Below the pieces are notes generated by a model. The model did not search any database. It was given only the letters and a program-made list of their open reading frames with translations, and was not told the origin of the DNA. 53,414 nucleotides of DNA, taken from NCBI GenBank assembly GCA_021298085.1, contig JAJTDE010000033.1, forward strand, positions 1 to 53,414, read 5' to 3'. Each line of letters starts with the position of its first letter. Position 1 is the stretch's first letter. Source of the stretch: Rubrivivax sp. Its GTDB lineage: Bacteria > Pseudomonadota > Gammaproteobacteria > Burkholderiales > Burkholderiaceae_C. Position numbers and translations under genes: made by a program. Of this stretch, positions 39,901-51,763 are shown piece by piece.

Positions 39901-41838
39901 GACCTCTTCGGTCGCCTCGACCATGACAACGCGAGTGTGGCCAGCGCGGCACTGTTTGACCGCCTGGGCAACCTGCTGTTTGTGGCCCTTGAGACCAGCC
40001 GTGAGGTGGCGGTGGTCAACGCGCACAGCGGCCAGCAGGTCACGCGCATCCCTGTCGGGCTTGCGCCGCAGGGACTGGCCTTGTCGGCCGATGGGAAGAC
40101 GCTGTTTGTGCACAACTTCATGGACCGCAGCGTCACCGTGCACGATGTCCAGGGCCTGTACCGCGGTGAACCCGGCGTGCCGCTGCTGGCCACCGTCAAC
40201 ACGGTGGTCACCGAGCGCCTGAGCCCTGTGGTGCTGCAGGGCAAGAAGCTGTTCTACGACGCCGCCGATCCACGCCTGTCGCGCGAGAAGTACATGAGCT
40301 GCGCCAGCTGCCACAACGACGGCGGCCAGGACGGCCGCGTCTGGGACCTGGCCCAGATGGGCGAGGGCCTGCGCAACACGGTGAGCCTGCGCGGCCGTGC
40401 CGGGGGGCAGGGCCTGCTGCACTGGAGCGGCAACTTCGACGAGGTGCAGGATTTCGAGATGCAGATCCGCGAGCTGGCGGGCGGAACGGGCCTGATGACC
40501 GCGACGCAGCTGGCGGCGGGCACCCGCAGCCTGCCGCTGGGGGACCGCAAGGCCGGTGTCAGTGCGGACCTGGACGCGCTCGCCGCGTACGTGGCGTCGC
40601 TGAACGAGGTGGAAACCAGCCCCTACCGGCAGGCCGATGGCGCGCTCAGCCCGCTGGCCCGCCAGGGCATGGCCGTGTTTACAGCGCAGGGCTGTGGCTC
40701 GTGCCATGTGCCTACCCGCTATGCCTCGATCGACGGCGCCCTCAAGGACATTGGCACGATCAAGCCGTCCAGTGGCCAACGCCTTGGCCAGCTGCTGCAG
40801 GGCATCGAGACGCCGACGCTGCTGGACGCCTGGGCGACCGCGCCCTACCTGCATGACGGCTCAGCCGCGAGCCTGTCGGAGGCCATCACAGCGCACCGCG
40901 GGGTCAGCCTGTCGTCGGCTGACTTGGCAGCGCTGTCGCGGTTTGTGCTGGAACTCGGTGGCGACGCCGTGACGCCGCCGAGCCCCGCGCAGGTGATCAC
41001 CGTGGAGGCCGAATCGGGCACCCGGCTCGGCCGTGCGGCCGTGGTGCTGGCCAGCAACGCCTACGAAGGTCAGGTCATGGGCAGCCTGAGCGCCTTGGGT
41101 AGTGGGGTTGAGCTGGTGCTGACGTCGCCGGCGTCAGGGCAGGGCCGCCTGGTCCTGCGGTACAGCAACGGCGGCAAGCTGGATGCGAGCCTCAGCCTGT
41201 ATGTGAATCAGGTCCGCATCAGCCCCGCGCCGGGCCAGGCCTCGGTGATCTTCGCCCGCACCGGGGGCGTGAACCGGTTTGCGACGATCGAACTGGCGGC
41301 ACTGCCGCTGGTGGAAGGCAGCAACCGCATACGCCTGGTTCGCGAGGCGTCCGACGTCGGCGCGGTGGCCCTCGACCGCCTGGTGCTGACAACCGCCGGA
41401 GATCCTCCCGCACCGCCCCCGTTCCTGACACGGGTGGTCGAGGCCGAGACGGGCCTGCGGGTGGGCAGTGCCGCGGTGGTGACCCAGGCCGGCGCCTCCG
41501 GTGGCCGGGCCGTCCACCGGCTGAGCACGCTGGGCGCGGCGGTCGAGGTGACCGTGGACTCACCAGCCGCCGGCTGGGGGGCCGTGGCCTGGCGCTACGC
41601 CAACGCCTTGTCGGCCGACGCCACGCTGGGTTTGTACGTCAATGGCACCCGTGTCATTGCCTCGGGGGTGGGTGCGGTGCCCTTTGCGCCGACGGGCGGC
41701 GCGGGTGTCTGGGCCGTGACACCCGCGGTGGCGATCCCGCTGCGGGCGGGCACCAACACCGTGCGGCTGGTAAGGGAGGCGGGGCAGGCCGGTAGCCCGG
41801 CCATTGACCTGTTCTCCGTGGCGGTGCCGGAGCGTTGA
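36973..41838 (+). CDS. Giant surface lipoprotein: copper radical (galactose-oxidase-like) oxidase + beta-propeller + dihaem peroxidase-like module + two CBM-like domains
   Basis: 1621 residues, one intact frame. Seen in order: lipoprotein signal with lipobox LLVGC (Cys27); galactose-oxidase-like Kelch and DUF1929 domain, about 70-525, with all five copper/cofactor residues of fungal galactose oxidase at matching motifs: Cys138 (DLFCSSQ), Tyr194 (RWYGSTMTM), Tyr385-His386 (RVYHSTALLLPDG) and His469 (SHGVNFDQR). The stacking Trp seems absent (GGSGGGN). Then an Ig-like domain (537-618) and a PKD-like one (626-712, NWGDGS), a YVTN beta-propeller (about 735-1090), and a CCP/MauG-like pair of haem sites, CASCH 1110-1114 and CGSCH 1241-1245, with APYLHDGS. 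Two similar CBM6/35-like domains (1341-1475, 1487-1618) end it. Probably oxidises surface or secreted glycans or alcohols; substrate unknown. Confidence 0.88.
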   Translation: MMTNLMTALRRAALGALVWPLALLVGCGGHEPEPQASSADASDAAVSSKPAVTARLMAADKVSSTAAVVGQWGGPEQPWPIIAVHLTLLPDGRVLTFGANTGGYQSGYRELDVWDPTVGGLTDGHTMFINGTGTDLFCSSQLLMPSTGQVFISGGDVWQGGPSATSSGNRETTYFTPSTNQASKGPQLWAKRWYGSTMTMPDGQLYMQGGSGGGNTFPEVRQHDGQFRLLTSANTNDLYFEYPRIFQGGGTRVFGIDTTGKMFHIDSAGTGSFASAGQLAASMNGFGTTVQYRPGRLLHTSGTSAEVLRIDDWPEGGTPTVTSIAPLDRVRVSSNATILADGRVVVTGGGRDFFSAVDGALKPALWDPVSGEWAFGPDARRVRVYHSTALLLPDGRLLVAGSGAQPAPPNEQNAEIYHPPYLFKADGSLAERPVITAAPTVLTPGQPFTLQVDKPVSRLTLLKTGAASHGVNFDQRFTALPFVRDPASGTLTAYLPSRAAELTPGFYMVYAFDMAGVPSTARILRMNVQPARETGQVPVVTPLADRAGNTGTVVNVPVVATDPNGPASLRYHAADLPPGLTIDPLTGVISGILTRAGQYDPVIAVTDGSWVTSTRLRWKVTGSNAVPLTLAPVLGPGPQPQADSVSLSLVASGTNVRFRVNWGDGSATTAWSPNTTWSYRYTRAGMYFITVSATDDSGATVSQSLLQQVHLPVTAAAARSSTSVLWHAATAGPRVWVVNPDNHSVSVLDAQGQARLAELPVGAEPRSLALTAGGEVWVTNRQAASVSVYNATTLALVRTLALPAGSQPHGIVASAQHNVAFVALEGTGQVLRLDTASGAVTATAPVGPQPRHLALSADGGQLYVSRFITPLLPGEQGLGITPGQAGGEVVVLQTGSLSQTAMIRLRHSDAPDAENSGRGVPNYLGAMAISPDGTQAYVPSKQDNVMRGQQRDGLPLNFQNTVRAVSSRILLPSQAEDLFGRLDHDNASVASAALFDRLGNLLFVALETSREVAVVNAHSGQQVTRIPVGLAPQGLALSADGKTLFVHNFMDRSVTVHDVQGLYRGEPGVPLLATVNTVVTERLSPVVLQGKKLFYDAADPRLSREKYMSCASCHNDGGQDGRVWDLAQMGEGLRNTVSLRGRAGGQGLLHWSGNFDEVQDFEMQIRELAGGTGLMTATQLAAGTRSLPLGDRKAGVSADLDALAAYVASLNEVETSPYRQADGALSPLARQGMAVFTAQGCGSCHVPTRYASIDGALKDIGTIKPSSGQRLGQLLQGIETPTLLDAWATAPYLHDGSAASLSEAITAHRGVSLSSADLAALSRFVLELGGDAVTPPSPAQVITVEAESGTRLGRAAVVLASNAYEGQVMGSLSALGSGVELVLTSPASGQGRLVLRYSNGGKLDASLSLYVNQVRISPAPGQASVIFARTGGVNRFATIELAALPLVEGSNRIRLVREASDVGAVALDRLVLTTAGDPPAPPPFLTRVVEAETGLRVGSAAVVTQAGASGGRAVHRLSTLGAAVEVTVDSPAAGWGAVAWRYANALSADATLGLYVNGTRVIASGVGAVPFAPTGGAGVWAVTPAVAIPLRAGTNTVRLVREAGQAGSPAIDLFSVAVPER

Positions 41839-41865
41839 CGGGCGCGCTGCGGCACGCCCGTCAAC
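41834..41865. terminator. Bidirectional hairpin between the giant lipoprotein gene and ffh
   Basis: Eleven-bp perfect arms (41834-41844 and 41855-41865) with a 10-base loop. It includes the stop codon of the upstream gene and lies just before the convergent ffh stop. No long T-run. Confidence 0.55.
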
Positions 41866-41874
41866 CCAAGGCCA

Positions 41875-43239
41875 TCAGCGCGGCATGCCCGGCAGCCCCG
41901 GCATGCCGCCCATGCGCTTCATCATCTTCATCAGGCCGCCGCCCTTCATCTTTTTCATCATCCCCTGCATCTGCTCGAACTGGTTGAGCAGGCGGTTGAC
42001 TTCCTGGACGTGCACACCCGCACCGGCGGCGATGCGCCGCTTGCGGCTGGCCTTGATCAGCTCGGGTTTGCGGCGTTCCAGCGGCGTCATGCTGTTGATG
42101 ATGCCCTCCATGCGGCGGACGTCGCGCTCCGCGCGGTCCATGTCGGCGCCTTGGGCCTGGGCCGCCAGCTGCGACGGCAGCTTGTCGAGCAGGCTGGACA
42201 AGCCGCCCATCTTCTTCATCTGGGTGATCTGGCTCTTGAAGTCGTCCAGATCAAACCCGCTGCCCGACTTGACCTTGTCAGCCAGCTGCTGCGCGGCCTT
42301 GATGTCCACGCCCTTCTGGACTTCCTCGACCAGGGCCAGGATGTCGCCCATGCCCAGCACACGCCCGGCGTGACGCTCGGCGTCGAAGGCTTCCAGCCCG
42401 TCGATCTTCTCCGAGACGCCGGCAAACTTGATCGGCACGCCGGTGATCTGCCGCACCGACAAGGCCGCACCGCCGCGTGAATCGCCGTCCAGCTTGGTCA
42501 GCACCACGCCCGTGAGCGGCAGGGCTTCCCTGAAGGCCTTGGCGGTGTTGATGGCGTCCTGGCCCTGCATGGCGTCCACCACAAACAGCGTCTCGACCGG
42601 GTTCAGCGCGGCGTGCAGCGCGCGGATCTCCGCCATCAAGGCTTCATCGATGGCCAGGCGGCCCGCGGTGTCGACCAGCAGCACGTCAAAGTAGTGGCGC
42701 TTGGCGTGGTCGAGGGCGGCCCGGGCGATGTCCTCGGGTTTCTGGTCAGGCGTCGAGGCAAACCACTCTGCGCCGGCCTGCCGCGTCACCGTCTTGAGCT
42801 GCTCGATGGCGGCAGGCCGGTAGACGTCGGCCGAGACGGTGAGCACCTTCTTCTTGCGTTTTTCAATCAGGTGCTTGGCCAGCTTGGCCGTGGTGGTGGT
42901 CTTGCCGGCGCCCTGCAGACCGGCCATCAGTACCACCGCGGGTGGCTGGGTGGCCAGGTTGAGGTCGCTCAGGCCTTCGCCCATGGTGGCGGCCAGCTCC
43001 TTGTGCACCACGCCGACCAGTGCCTGGCCGGGGTTCAGGGAGCCCACGACCTCGGTGCCCAGCGCCTTTTCCTTGACGCGGGCCATGAAGTCCCTGACCA
43101 CCGGCAGTGCGACGTCGGCTTCCAGCAAGGCCATGCGCACCTCGCGCAGCATGTCCTGGACGTTGCTTTCGGTGATGCGGGCCTGGCCCCGCATGGTCTT
43201 GACGAGGCGCGACAGGCGGTCTGAGAGGGTGGAGGCCAT
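41875..43239 (-). CDS. ffh: Ffh, signal recognition particle protein (SRP54)
   Basis: GTPase that binds signal peptides and 4.5S RNA. 454 aa from ATG 43239 (MASTLSDRLSRLVKTMRG); the frame to 43380 crosses the divergent promoter region. NG domain: GLQGAGKTTT, DTAGRLAIDE, TKLDGDSRGG. The Met-rich M domain ends in repeated KMMKRMGGMPGLPGMPR-type residues. Convergent with the giant lipoprotein gene, divergent from ccsA. Confidence 0.98.
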   Translation of the reverse strand: MASTLSDRLSRLVKTMRGQARITESNVQDMLREVRMALLEADVALPVVRDFMARVKEKALGTEVVGSLNPGQALVGVVHKELAATMGEGLSDLNLATQPPAVVLMAGLQGAGKTTTTAKLAKHLIEKRKKKVLTVSADVYRPAAIEQLKTVTRQAGAEWFASTPDQKPEDIARAALDHAKRHYFDVLLVDTAGRLAIDEALMAEIRALHAALNPVETLFVVDAMQGQDAINTAKAFREALPLTGVVLTKLDGDSRGGAALSVRQITGVPIKFAGVSEKIDGLEAFDAERHAGRVLGMGDILALVEEVQKGVDIKAAQQLADKVKSGSGFDLDDFKSQITQMKKMGGLSSLLDKLPSQLAAQAQGADMDRAERDVRRMEGIINSMTPLERRKPELIKASRKRRIAAGAGVHVQEVNRLLNQFEQMQGMMKKMKGGGLMKMMKRMGGMPGLPGMPR

Positions 43240-43351
43240 GGTTCTGCGGTACGGGCTTGCGCCTGACGTCGAGGGTTGGAGCTGAGACGGCCCAGAAATG
43301 CCACACACGCCATTGCAGCGGCCTGTCAGTGGCGAAAGTACACTGTGCGCC

Positions 43352-44215
43352 ATGAGTGTATCGCCCGGGTCTGCCTCCACCGTCGGAGGCCTGCTGCAGC
43401 CTGCTGGCGAGCCGTGGCTGATGCTGGTCGTCCTGGTGGCGGTGATCGGTTATGCGCTCGCCGCCATTCTTCCGGCCCGCTCCCAGCGCTGGGTGGGCAT
43501 CGCGCTGGCGGTGGGCCTGGTGGCACATGCCTTCGGGCTGCTGGCAGAAGTCGGGCTGCTCAGCCTGCGTCGCGACACTACGCCCCCGGGAACGCGGCTG
43601 GGTTTTGCGCTGGTGCTGTCGCTCACGGTCTGGCTGGTGGTGGTGGTTCACTCCATCGAGAGCCGTTTTCTGCCCTTGCCGGGGGTGCGACGCGCGTTGG
43701 CCGTGTCGGGCCTGCTGGCACTGCTGGTGGCCGTGCTGTTCCCAGGTGACTGGCATGTGCTCAGTTCCCGCTGGGCACCTTGGCATTGGGTCTTGGGTGT
43801 GGCGGCGTACGGCTTGTTCGGGGCGGCTGTCCTGCACGGGCTGCTGCTCGATGAGGCTGAGCGTCGCCTGCGATCCCGCAGCCGTGTCCAGGCCTCGGAC
43901 GCGGGTGCTGCGCCCACGATGCCCCTGCTTCAGCTTGAGCGGATCACCTTCCGCTTTGTGCAGGCGGGTTTTGTGGCGCTGAGCGCGGCCATCGGGCTGG
44001 GTCTGGTCACCGCCCACAGCTGGCGCGCTGACCACAAGCTGGTGTTGTCGCTGTCGGCCTGGGCGATCTTTGCCGGTCTGCTGGCAGGGCGCTACTGGCG
44101 GGGCTGGCGTGGCCGGCACGCCACCCGGTGGCTCTACGTCGGCACACTGGTGCTCCTGCTGGCCTACGTCGGCACCCGATTTGTCAGCCAGGTGCTGATG
44201 GGCCGGGGTGTTTGA
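43352..44215 (+). CDS. CcsA/HemX-like cytochrome c assembly membrane protein
   Basis: 287 aa from ATG 43352. About eight hydrophobic helices with the conserved His set of the cytochrome c assembly family (VVHSIESR, WHWVLGVAAYGLFGAAVLHG, TAHSW). Homologues next to ffh in Burkholderiales are annotated as YpjD/HemX-like. Likely haem handling in the inner membrane, but not shown to replace CcmF. First of a run with the PP0621-like gene and pilSR. Confidence 0.85.
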   Translation: MSVSPGSASTVGGLLQPAGEPWLMLVVLVAVIGYALAAILPARSQRWVGIALAVGLVAHAFGLLAEVGLLSLRRDTTPPGTRLGFALVLSLTVWLVVVVHSIESRFLPLPGVRRALAVSGLLALLVAVLFPGDWHVLSSRWAPWHWVLGVAAYGLFGAAVLHGLLLDEAERRLRSRSRVQASDAGAAPTMPLLQLERITFRFVQAGFVALSAAIGLGLVTAHSWRADHKLVLSLSAWAIFAGLLAGRYWRGWRGRHATRWLYVGTLVLLLAYVGTRFVSQVLMGRGV

Positions 44216-44229
44216 GGACGGATTGAGCG

Positions 44230-44469
44230 ATGGGACGTGTGGTCATCCTGGTTCTGTTGCTGGTGCTCGTGGTGGCGTGGGTGGGTTCCAGGATCCGCCG
44301 TGCGCGCCGTGCGCGTGCTGCCGACGGGCAGGCCGTCAGCACGGTGCGGGCCGCCACGGGCATGGTGCGCTGTGCGCACTGCGGGCTGCACCTGCCGGCC
44401 CAGGATGCGCTCACTGACGGTCAGCGCAACTTCTGTGGCGAGGAGCACCGTCGCCTTGGTGCCCGCTGA
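44230..44469 (+). CDS. PP0621-family small protein with membrane helix and zinc-ribbon-like cysteines
   Basis: 79 aa. N-terminal membrane helix (residues 3-19, VVILVLLLVLVVAWVGS), basic linker, then CAHC and a later C-x3-H (NFCGEEH) that could bind a metal. Conserved beside pilS in Burkholderiales; function unknown. 14 bp after the ccsA-like gene. Confidence 0.82.
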   Translation: MGRVVILVLLLVLVVAWVGSRIRRARRARAADGQAVSTVRAATGMVRCAHCGLHLPAQDALTDGQRNFCGEEHRRLGAR

Positions 44470-44504
44470 GCGCAACCCTCAGGGCCTGATGGGGCCAGGC
44501 GGCG

Positions 44505-46472
44505 ATGCGCGGCCCTGAACGTCGTCAGCAGGAGCGGCGCGCTGCCGACCGGCAAGAGCCGCCGGCCGCCGCCGGGCCATCCCTGGACGACACGGAGGCT
44601 TCACGGCCTTTGCGTGAGGGCCCTTCGACCCTCACGGCCGCGCTTGGGGGTGACCCTGAGCTGACCGACGGCAGCCTGCTGACGCGCGAGGCCCACCGTG
44701 TGTCACGCGCGCCTGGCGACGCCATGCAGCGCATCGTGCGCACCTACACGGCTGCGCGGGCGTCGGTCGGCCTGGCCCTGGTGGGTGCGCAGGTCGTGAT
44801 CAGTGGCCTCGGGGCGGCGATTGCGCCTGCCGTGGTGTCGGTGTGTGTGCTCTACGCTGTCCAGGCCGCATTGGTGTGGCTGTTGCCCAGTCTGCGCAAC
44901 CTGACTGCGCCTGAAGGCTCGGCCCGCCTGAGGCCGTACGGCTGGTGGGCCACCATTGGGGCGGATCTGGCCGCATTCGGCCTGCTGCATGTGCTCGATG
45001 CGGGCGCGAGCTTCAACTACGCCGCGCTGCTGGTCCTGCCGGTGCTGATGTCGGGTGTGCTGACCTCGCGCCTGGTAGCGCTGGGCACGGCGTCGGCCGT
45101 GGCCTTGCTGCTCCTGGGCGTCACCTTGCGGGCGGTGGGCGGAAGTGCCGAGGGGGCTGTGGTGCTGGCCCAGAGTGGTTTGGCCGGCATGGGACTGTTT
45201 GTCATCGTGCTGCTGGGCGGAGAGATGGCCGGGCGCATGGCAAGGGAAGAGCTGGCCGCGCGCGGTAGCCTGGCCATTGCCCGACAGCAGGCCCAGTTGA
45301 ACCGCCTGGTGATCGAAGAGATGGCCGATGGCGTGTTGGTGGTTGACAGGCGGCTTCGTGTGCGCGCGGCCAACCCGGCGGCTCGGCAGCTTCTGGTGGC
45401 GGTGGGGCAGGCACCACCGGCGCCGTTTTCGCTGTTGCAGTGGCCAGCGTTGCAGCCGCTGTGTGACGCTATCCAGACCGCACTGACGGAGGAGCGCTGG
45501 CCGGACACCGGCCGCCAGGTGCAGCTGGCGCTCAATCCCAGTCTCAAGCGCACGCTGCGTCTTCGGGTGAGGTTCACGCGCAGCGCCCTGCTGGACGATG
45601 CGCGTGACGCTGAGACGCCCGACGGCCACGGGGAGGGGCTTTGTGTGGTGCTGATGGAAGACGACCGCGCGGCCCAGGCCCGGCTGCGCCAGGAAAAGCT
45701 GGCGGCCATGGGCCGTGTGTCGGCAGGCATTGCGCACGAATTTCGCAATCCTCTGGCGGCCATCTCCCAGGCCAACGCCCTCTTGCTCGAAGAGTCACTG
45801 AGCCCCGCACAGCAGCAGCTGGCCCGCATGGTGGGCGACAACACGCGCCGGCTGAAGCGCATCGTCGACGATGTCCTCGAGCTGGCGCCGTCGGTGCCTG
45901 GTGGCGACGCCCTGGTCGATGCCGGCGCCTTGACGCGTCAGGTGGTGGGCGAATGGGCTGCCACCCATGGTGTGCTGGCTGTCGAGGCGGCGTTGTCAGA
46001 AGCCTCGGGGCCTGATCGCCAATCGGCGCGTGTCTGGCTTGATCTGCCCGCTGAGGTGGTGAAGGTCCAGTTTGACGCTGAACACCTGCGCCGTGTCCTG
46101 GTGAACCTGCTCGACAACGCGCTGCGCCATGGCAGCCAGCAGGCGGGGGCCGTGTCGCTTCGCCTGGCCGTGCGCGACCCGCAGACTGCCGTGTTGTCTC
46201 TGGCGAGCGATGGCGCCCCGATTGCCGCTGATGTCGAGCCGCACTTGTTCGAGCCCTTCTTTTCCACCCGCAGCCGTGGCTCCGGCCTGGGCTTGTACAT
46301 TTGTCGCGAGCTGTGTGAACGCTATGGCGCCACGATCGAGTTCCGCGCACGCGGTGCGAACGACCGCCACCGCAACGGCTTTGTCGTTGTCCTGCAGCGT
46401 GCGCATGAGGTCAACCTGCCTGGCGAACCGCGCGCTGCCGCGGAGCCGCCCAATTCCTTGCCAGAGAGCTGA
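44505..46472 (+). CDS. pilS: PilS-type sensor histidine kinase
   Basis: Membrane kinase partner of PilR controlling pilin transcription; 655 aa. The first 70 residues are hydrophilic and not conserved; ATG for [13 protein letters not shown] (residue 74) is an alternative start. Six or so membrane helices lie at about 85-245. A PAS-like region (270-380) precedes the H-box HEFRNPL with His411. The ATPase part shows [10 protein letters not shown] and [12 protein letters not shown]. Adjacent to pilR (2 bp gap). Confidence 0.94.
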   Translation: MRGPERRQQERRAADRQEPPAAAGPSLDDTEASRPLREGPSTLTAALGGDPELTDGSLLTREAHRVSRAPGDAMQRIVRTYTAARASVGLALVGAQVVISGLGAAIAPAVVSVCVLYAVQAALVWLLPSLRNLTAPEGSARLRPYGWWATIGADLAAFGLLHVLDAGASFNYAALLVLPVLMSGVLTSRLVALGTASAVALLLLGVTLRAVGGSAEGAVVLAQSGLAGMGLFVIVLLGGEMAGRMAREELAARGSLAIARQQAQLNRLVIEEMADGVLVVDRRLRVRAANPAARQLLVAVGQAPPAPFSLLQWPALQPLCDAIQTALTEERWPDTGRQVQLALNPSLKRTLRLRVRFTRSALLDDARDAETPDGHGEGLCVVLMEDDRAAQARLRQEKLAAMGRVSAGIAHEFRNPLAAISQANALLLEESLSPAQQQLARMVGDNTRRLKRIVDDVLELAPSVPGGDALVDAGALTRQVVGEWAATHGVLAVEAALSEASGPDRQSARVWLDLPAEVVKVQFDAEHLRRVLVNLLDNALRHGSQQAGAVSLRLAVRDPQTAVLSLASDGAPIAADVEPHLFEPFFSTRSRGSGLGLYICRELCERYGATIEFRARGANDRHRNGFVVVLQRAHEVNLPGEPRAAAEPPNSLPES

Positions 46473-46474
46473 CG

Positions 46475-48001
46475 ATGGTGAGTAGCCGACCGCGCCTGCT
46501 TGTGGTGGACGATGAGCCCGACCTTCGCACCTTGTACGAGCTGACGCTGGTGCGCGAAGGCTATGACGTGGACAGTGCCGAGACGGTGGCCGAGGCCTGG
46601 TCGTACCTGCAGGAGCAGGCCTACGAGGTGGTCGTCAGCGACATGCGCTTGCCCGACGGCTTGGGGCTGGAACTGCTGCAGCGCCTGGAGCGTGCCGGCC
46701 GCACCGAGCGGGTGGTGGTGATCACCGCCTACGGGTCTGCCGAGAATGCGGTGGAAGCCCTGAAGGCCGGCGCGTTCGATTACCTCACCAAGCCCGTTGA
46801 CCTGAAGCAGTTTCGGGCCGTGGTGGCGGCGGCGTCCGGGCGGATGTCGCCGCGTGCCGAGCGCAGCCCAGCCCTCTCTGGCGCGACGGTGGAAGCGGCC
46901 GGCGCCCGACGTGAGCGCGTGCGTGTGGCGGCCGCGGGCTCACCCACGGCCGCCCTGGCGCGGCTGGTCGGCACGTCAGAGGCCATCACGCAGGTGCGGG
47001 GCCTGATCGAGCGGGTGTCCCGCAGCATGGCGCCCGTGTTGGTGCACGGGGAGTCCGGCACGGGCAAGGAGTTGGTGGCGCGTGCAGTCCACGAGCTGTC
47101 CTCACGCTCGGCAGGGCCGTTTGTGGCGGTCAACTGCGGGGCCATTCCTGAGAACCTGCTGGAAGCCGAATTCTTCGGCTATCGCAAGGGCGCCTTCACG
47201 GGTGCTGCCGAAGACCGCGAAGGCTTCTTCCAGGCGGCTCAGGGCGGGACCCTGTTCCTGGATGAGATCGGTGATCTTCCGCTGGCGATGCAGAGCAAGC
47301 TGCTGCGCGTGATCCAGGAGCGGGCGGTCAGGCCTGTGGGTGCGGTCGCTGAGGTGCCCACCCATGTCCGGATCGTCAGCGCCACCCACAAGGACCTGGC
47401 CCAAGAGGTGCAAGCCGGCCGGTTCCGCCAGGACCTGTTCTACCGCCTGAACGTGATCCAGGTGGTGGTTCCGCCGCTTCGCGAGCGTCTGGACGATCTG
47501 CCAGCCATCTGTTCGGCCTTGCTCAAGCGCATTGCCCAGGACGCGGGTGCTGACCAGGTGCCCTACCTCAGCCGCCAGGCGCTGGAGGCGCTGAGTCGTC
47601 ATCCATTTGCGGGCAATGTGCGCGAGCTGGAAAACCTGCTGCACCGGGCCCTGGCGTTGTCCAGTGGTGACGAGCTGGGCGTGGCCGACATCGGCTTGGC
47701 ACCCGAGGTGCACAAGGCTGAGGACGGCTCCGTGGCCGGGCGCCATGGCGATGCCGGCGCAGGGCTGTCGCCGCCGGTTGCTGCTGGCGGCGCGTCGGCG
47801 CTCTTCCCACCCCCCGATGCACCGCTGCCCAAGGACCTCCAGGCCTACCTGGACGAGGTCGAGCGCGAGGTGCTGCACCGCGCCCTGCAGAAGCACCGCT
47901 ACAACCGCACAGCCGCTGGCGAAAGCCTGGGCCTGAGCTTGCGGCAGATGCGGTACCGCATGGCCAGGCTGGGTGTGCTCAGCGACAAGGACGTCGACTG
48001 A
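46475..48001 (+). CDS. pilR: PilR-type sigma-54 response regulator
   Basis: 508 aa. Receiver domain: VVDDEPD acid pocket and phospho-acceptor Asp56 ([11 protein letters not shown]). AAA+ domain: Walker A GESGTGKE from residue 192, GAFTGA loop 239-244 contacting sigma-54, LDEIGDLPL Walker B. C-terminal Fis-like helix-turn-helix ([19 protein letters not shown]). Controls pilA transcription in other species; pilA is not in this window. Confidence 0.97.
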   Translation: MVSSRPRLLVVDDEPDLRTLYELTLVREGYDVDSAETVAEAWSYLQEQAYEVVVSDMRLPDGLGLELLQRLERAGRTERVVVITAYGSAENAVEALKAGAFDYLTKPVDLKQFRAVVAAASGRMSPRAERSPALSGATVEAAGARRERVRVAAAGSPTAALARLVGTSEAITQVRGLIERVSRSMAPVLVHGESGTGKELVARAVHELSSRSAGPFVAVNCGAIPENLLEAEFFGYRKGAFTGAAEDREGFFQAAQGGTLFLDEIGDLPLAMQSKLLRVIQERAVRPVGAVAEVPTHVRIVSATHKDLAQEVQAGRFRQDLFYRLNVIQVVVPPLRERLDDLPAICSALLKRIAQDAGADQVPYLSRQALEALSRHPFAGNVRELENLLHRALALSSGDELGVADIGLAPEVHKAEDGSVAGRHGDAGAGLSPPVAAGGASALFPPPDAPLPKDLQAYLDEVEREVLHRALQKHRYNRTAAGESLGLSLRQMRYRMARLGVLSDKDVD

Positions 48002-48236
48002 CGGCTTCTGGCCCATCGCTGGGGCCTTGCAACAGCGGCGCCGTGGCGTCAATCGCCACAAGCGAGCATGCTGTTTTCAGGTGACGGTGATGCCACAGGA
48101 TGTTGCGCCAGGCAACGGTTTGCCGTGCTTTGCAATAGCCTGTGGAGTGTGCGTTACTTCACGCCCACAATAGCGCAGCAGAGCGCTGCATTGGCACGTA
48201 ACAGCGGCCGTTGTGATCAGCACATCTCCTCAGGTC

Positions 48237-48252
48237 GCACTACGGGTAGTGC
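48237..48252. promoter_or_regulatory. NrdR box 1
   Basis: GCACTA, four bases, TAGTGC: the arms match the NrdR consensus ACACTATATATAGTGT in 10 of 16 positions. Its start is 32 bp from that of box 2, the normal NrdR spacing. Confidence 0.75.
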
Positions 48253-48253
48253 C

Positions 48254-48282
48254 TTGTGACCGCCTCGCACCCCATATATAGT
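48254..48282 (+). promoter_or_regulatory. nrdA promoter overlapped by NrdR box 2
   Basis: TTGTGA (48254-48259), 17-bp spacer, TATAGT (48277-48282). The -10 lies inside NrdR box 2, so bound NrdR would block it. Confidence 0.7.
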
Positions 48283-48284
48283 GT
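48269..48284. promoter_or_regulatory. NrdR box 2
   Basis: ACCCCATATATAGTGT matches the NrdR consensus in 14 of 16 bases. NrdR represses ribonucleotide reductase genes when dATP is high. Confidence 0.85.
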
Positions 48285-48525
48285 GTACATCGCCTGGCCA
48301 CTCCCCGGGCCATCAGATTTCAACAGCCGCTCAACGGCCGGCGCCTTGCCGGCTGACGGGTCGGTTCGGGGCACCAACAACAATGACCGGGCGGGGGCTG
48401 ATCTCCTAGCGGTACCAGTCCAGGCCCAGCGTCTGCCATGGTCACGCGGCAGATGGCACCACACCGGTCAGTTCCACACGACACGAGACGCACGGGCGCA
48501 CCGCCCGACAGACAAAGGGAACTCC

Positions 48526-51498
<2,973 letters not shown>

Positions 51499-51510
51499 GG
51501 GCTCCCGATG

Positions 51511-51553
51511 GCTCAAGACCCCACCCCGCCAGGGGGTGAACGGGGTCTTGAGC
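51511..51553 (+). terminator. Hairpin between nrdA and nrdB
   Basis: Perfect 12-bp arms GCTCAAGACCCC (51511-51522) and GGGGTCTTGAGC (51542-51553). The tail is not T-rich, so it may attenuate rather than stop nrdA transcripts, or protect the 3' end. Confidence 0.6.
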
Positions 51554-51734
51554 TGCTTCATTCAAACGTTAGTTAACTTGATGGTTGCCGGCGCCTGATG
51601 TCATTCGTTCTGCCTCGTGGCCGACGTCGCCGAAAGCCTCGCTGAACCACCCACCGATACCTCTTGACACAGCGATTGAGCCTTCGTGCGATGCGCCCCG
51701 GCAACATCAGTACAGGAACAGTGTCAAGAAGTGC

Positions 51735-51763
51735 TTGGTGTTTGCACACAACACTCCGATAAT
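51735..51763 (+). promoter_or_regulatory. Candidate nrdB promoter
   Basis: TTGGTG (51735-51740), 17-bp spacer, GATAAT (51758-51763), about 24 bp before the nrdB ATG. It would allow nrdB expression apart from nrdA. Confidence 0.5.

Larger units (their letters stand above)
48002..48525 (+). other. 524-bp gap: nrdA control region and long leader
   Basis: No gene supported. The left part (48002-48230) shows no clear element. The nrdA promoter and NrdR boxes lie at 48237-48284. After the predicted start point (about 48289) there is a leader of about 237 nt that has only short, weak stem-loops; I could not assign a riboswitch class. Confidence 0.6.

Noticed and set aside
48290..48525. Cobalamin riboswitch in the nrdA leader
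   Set aside because: The conserved B12-box bases could not be found; only weak GC-rich stems are seen.
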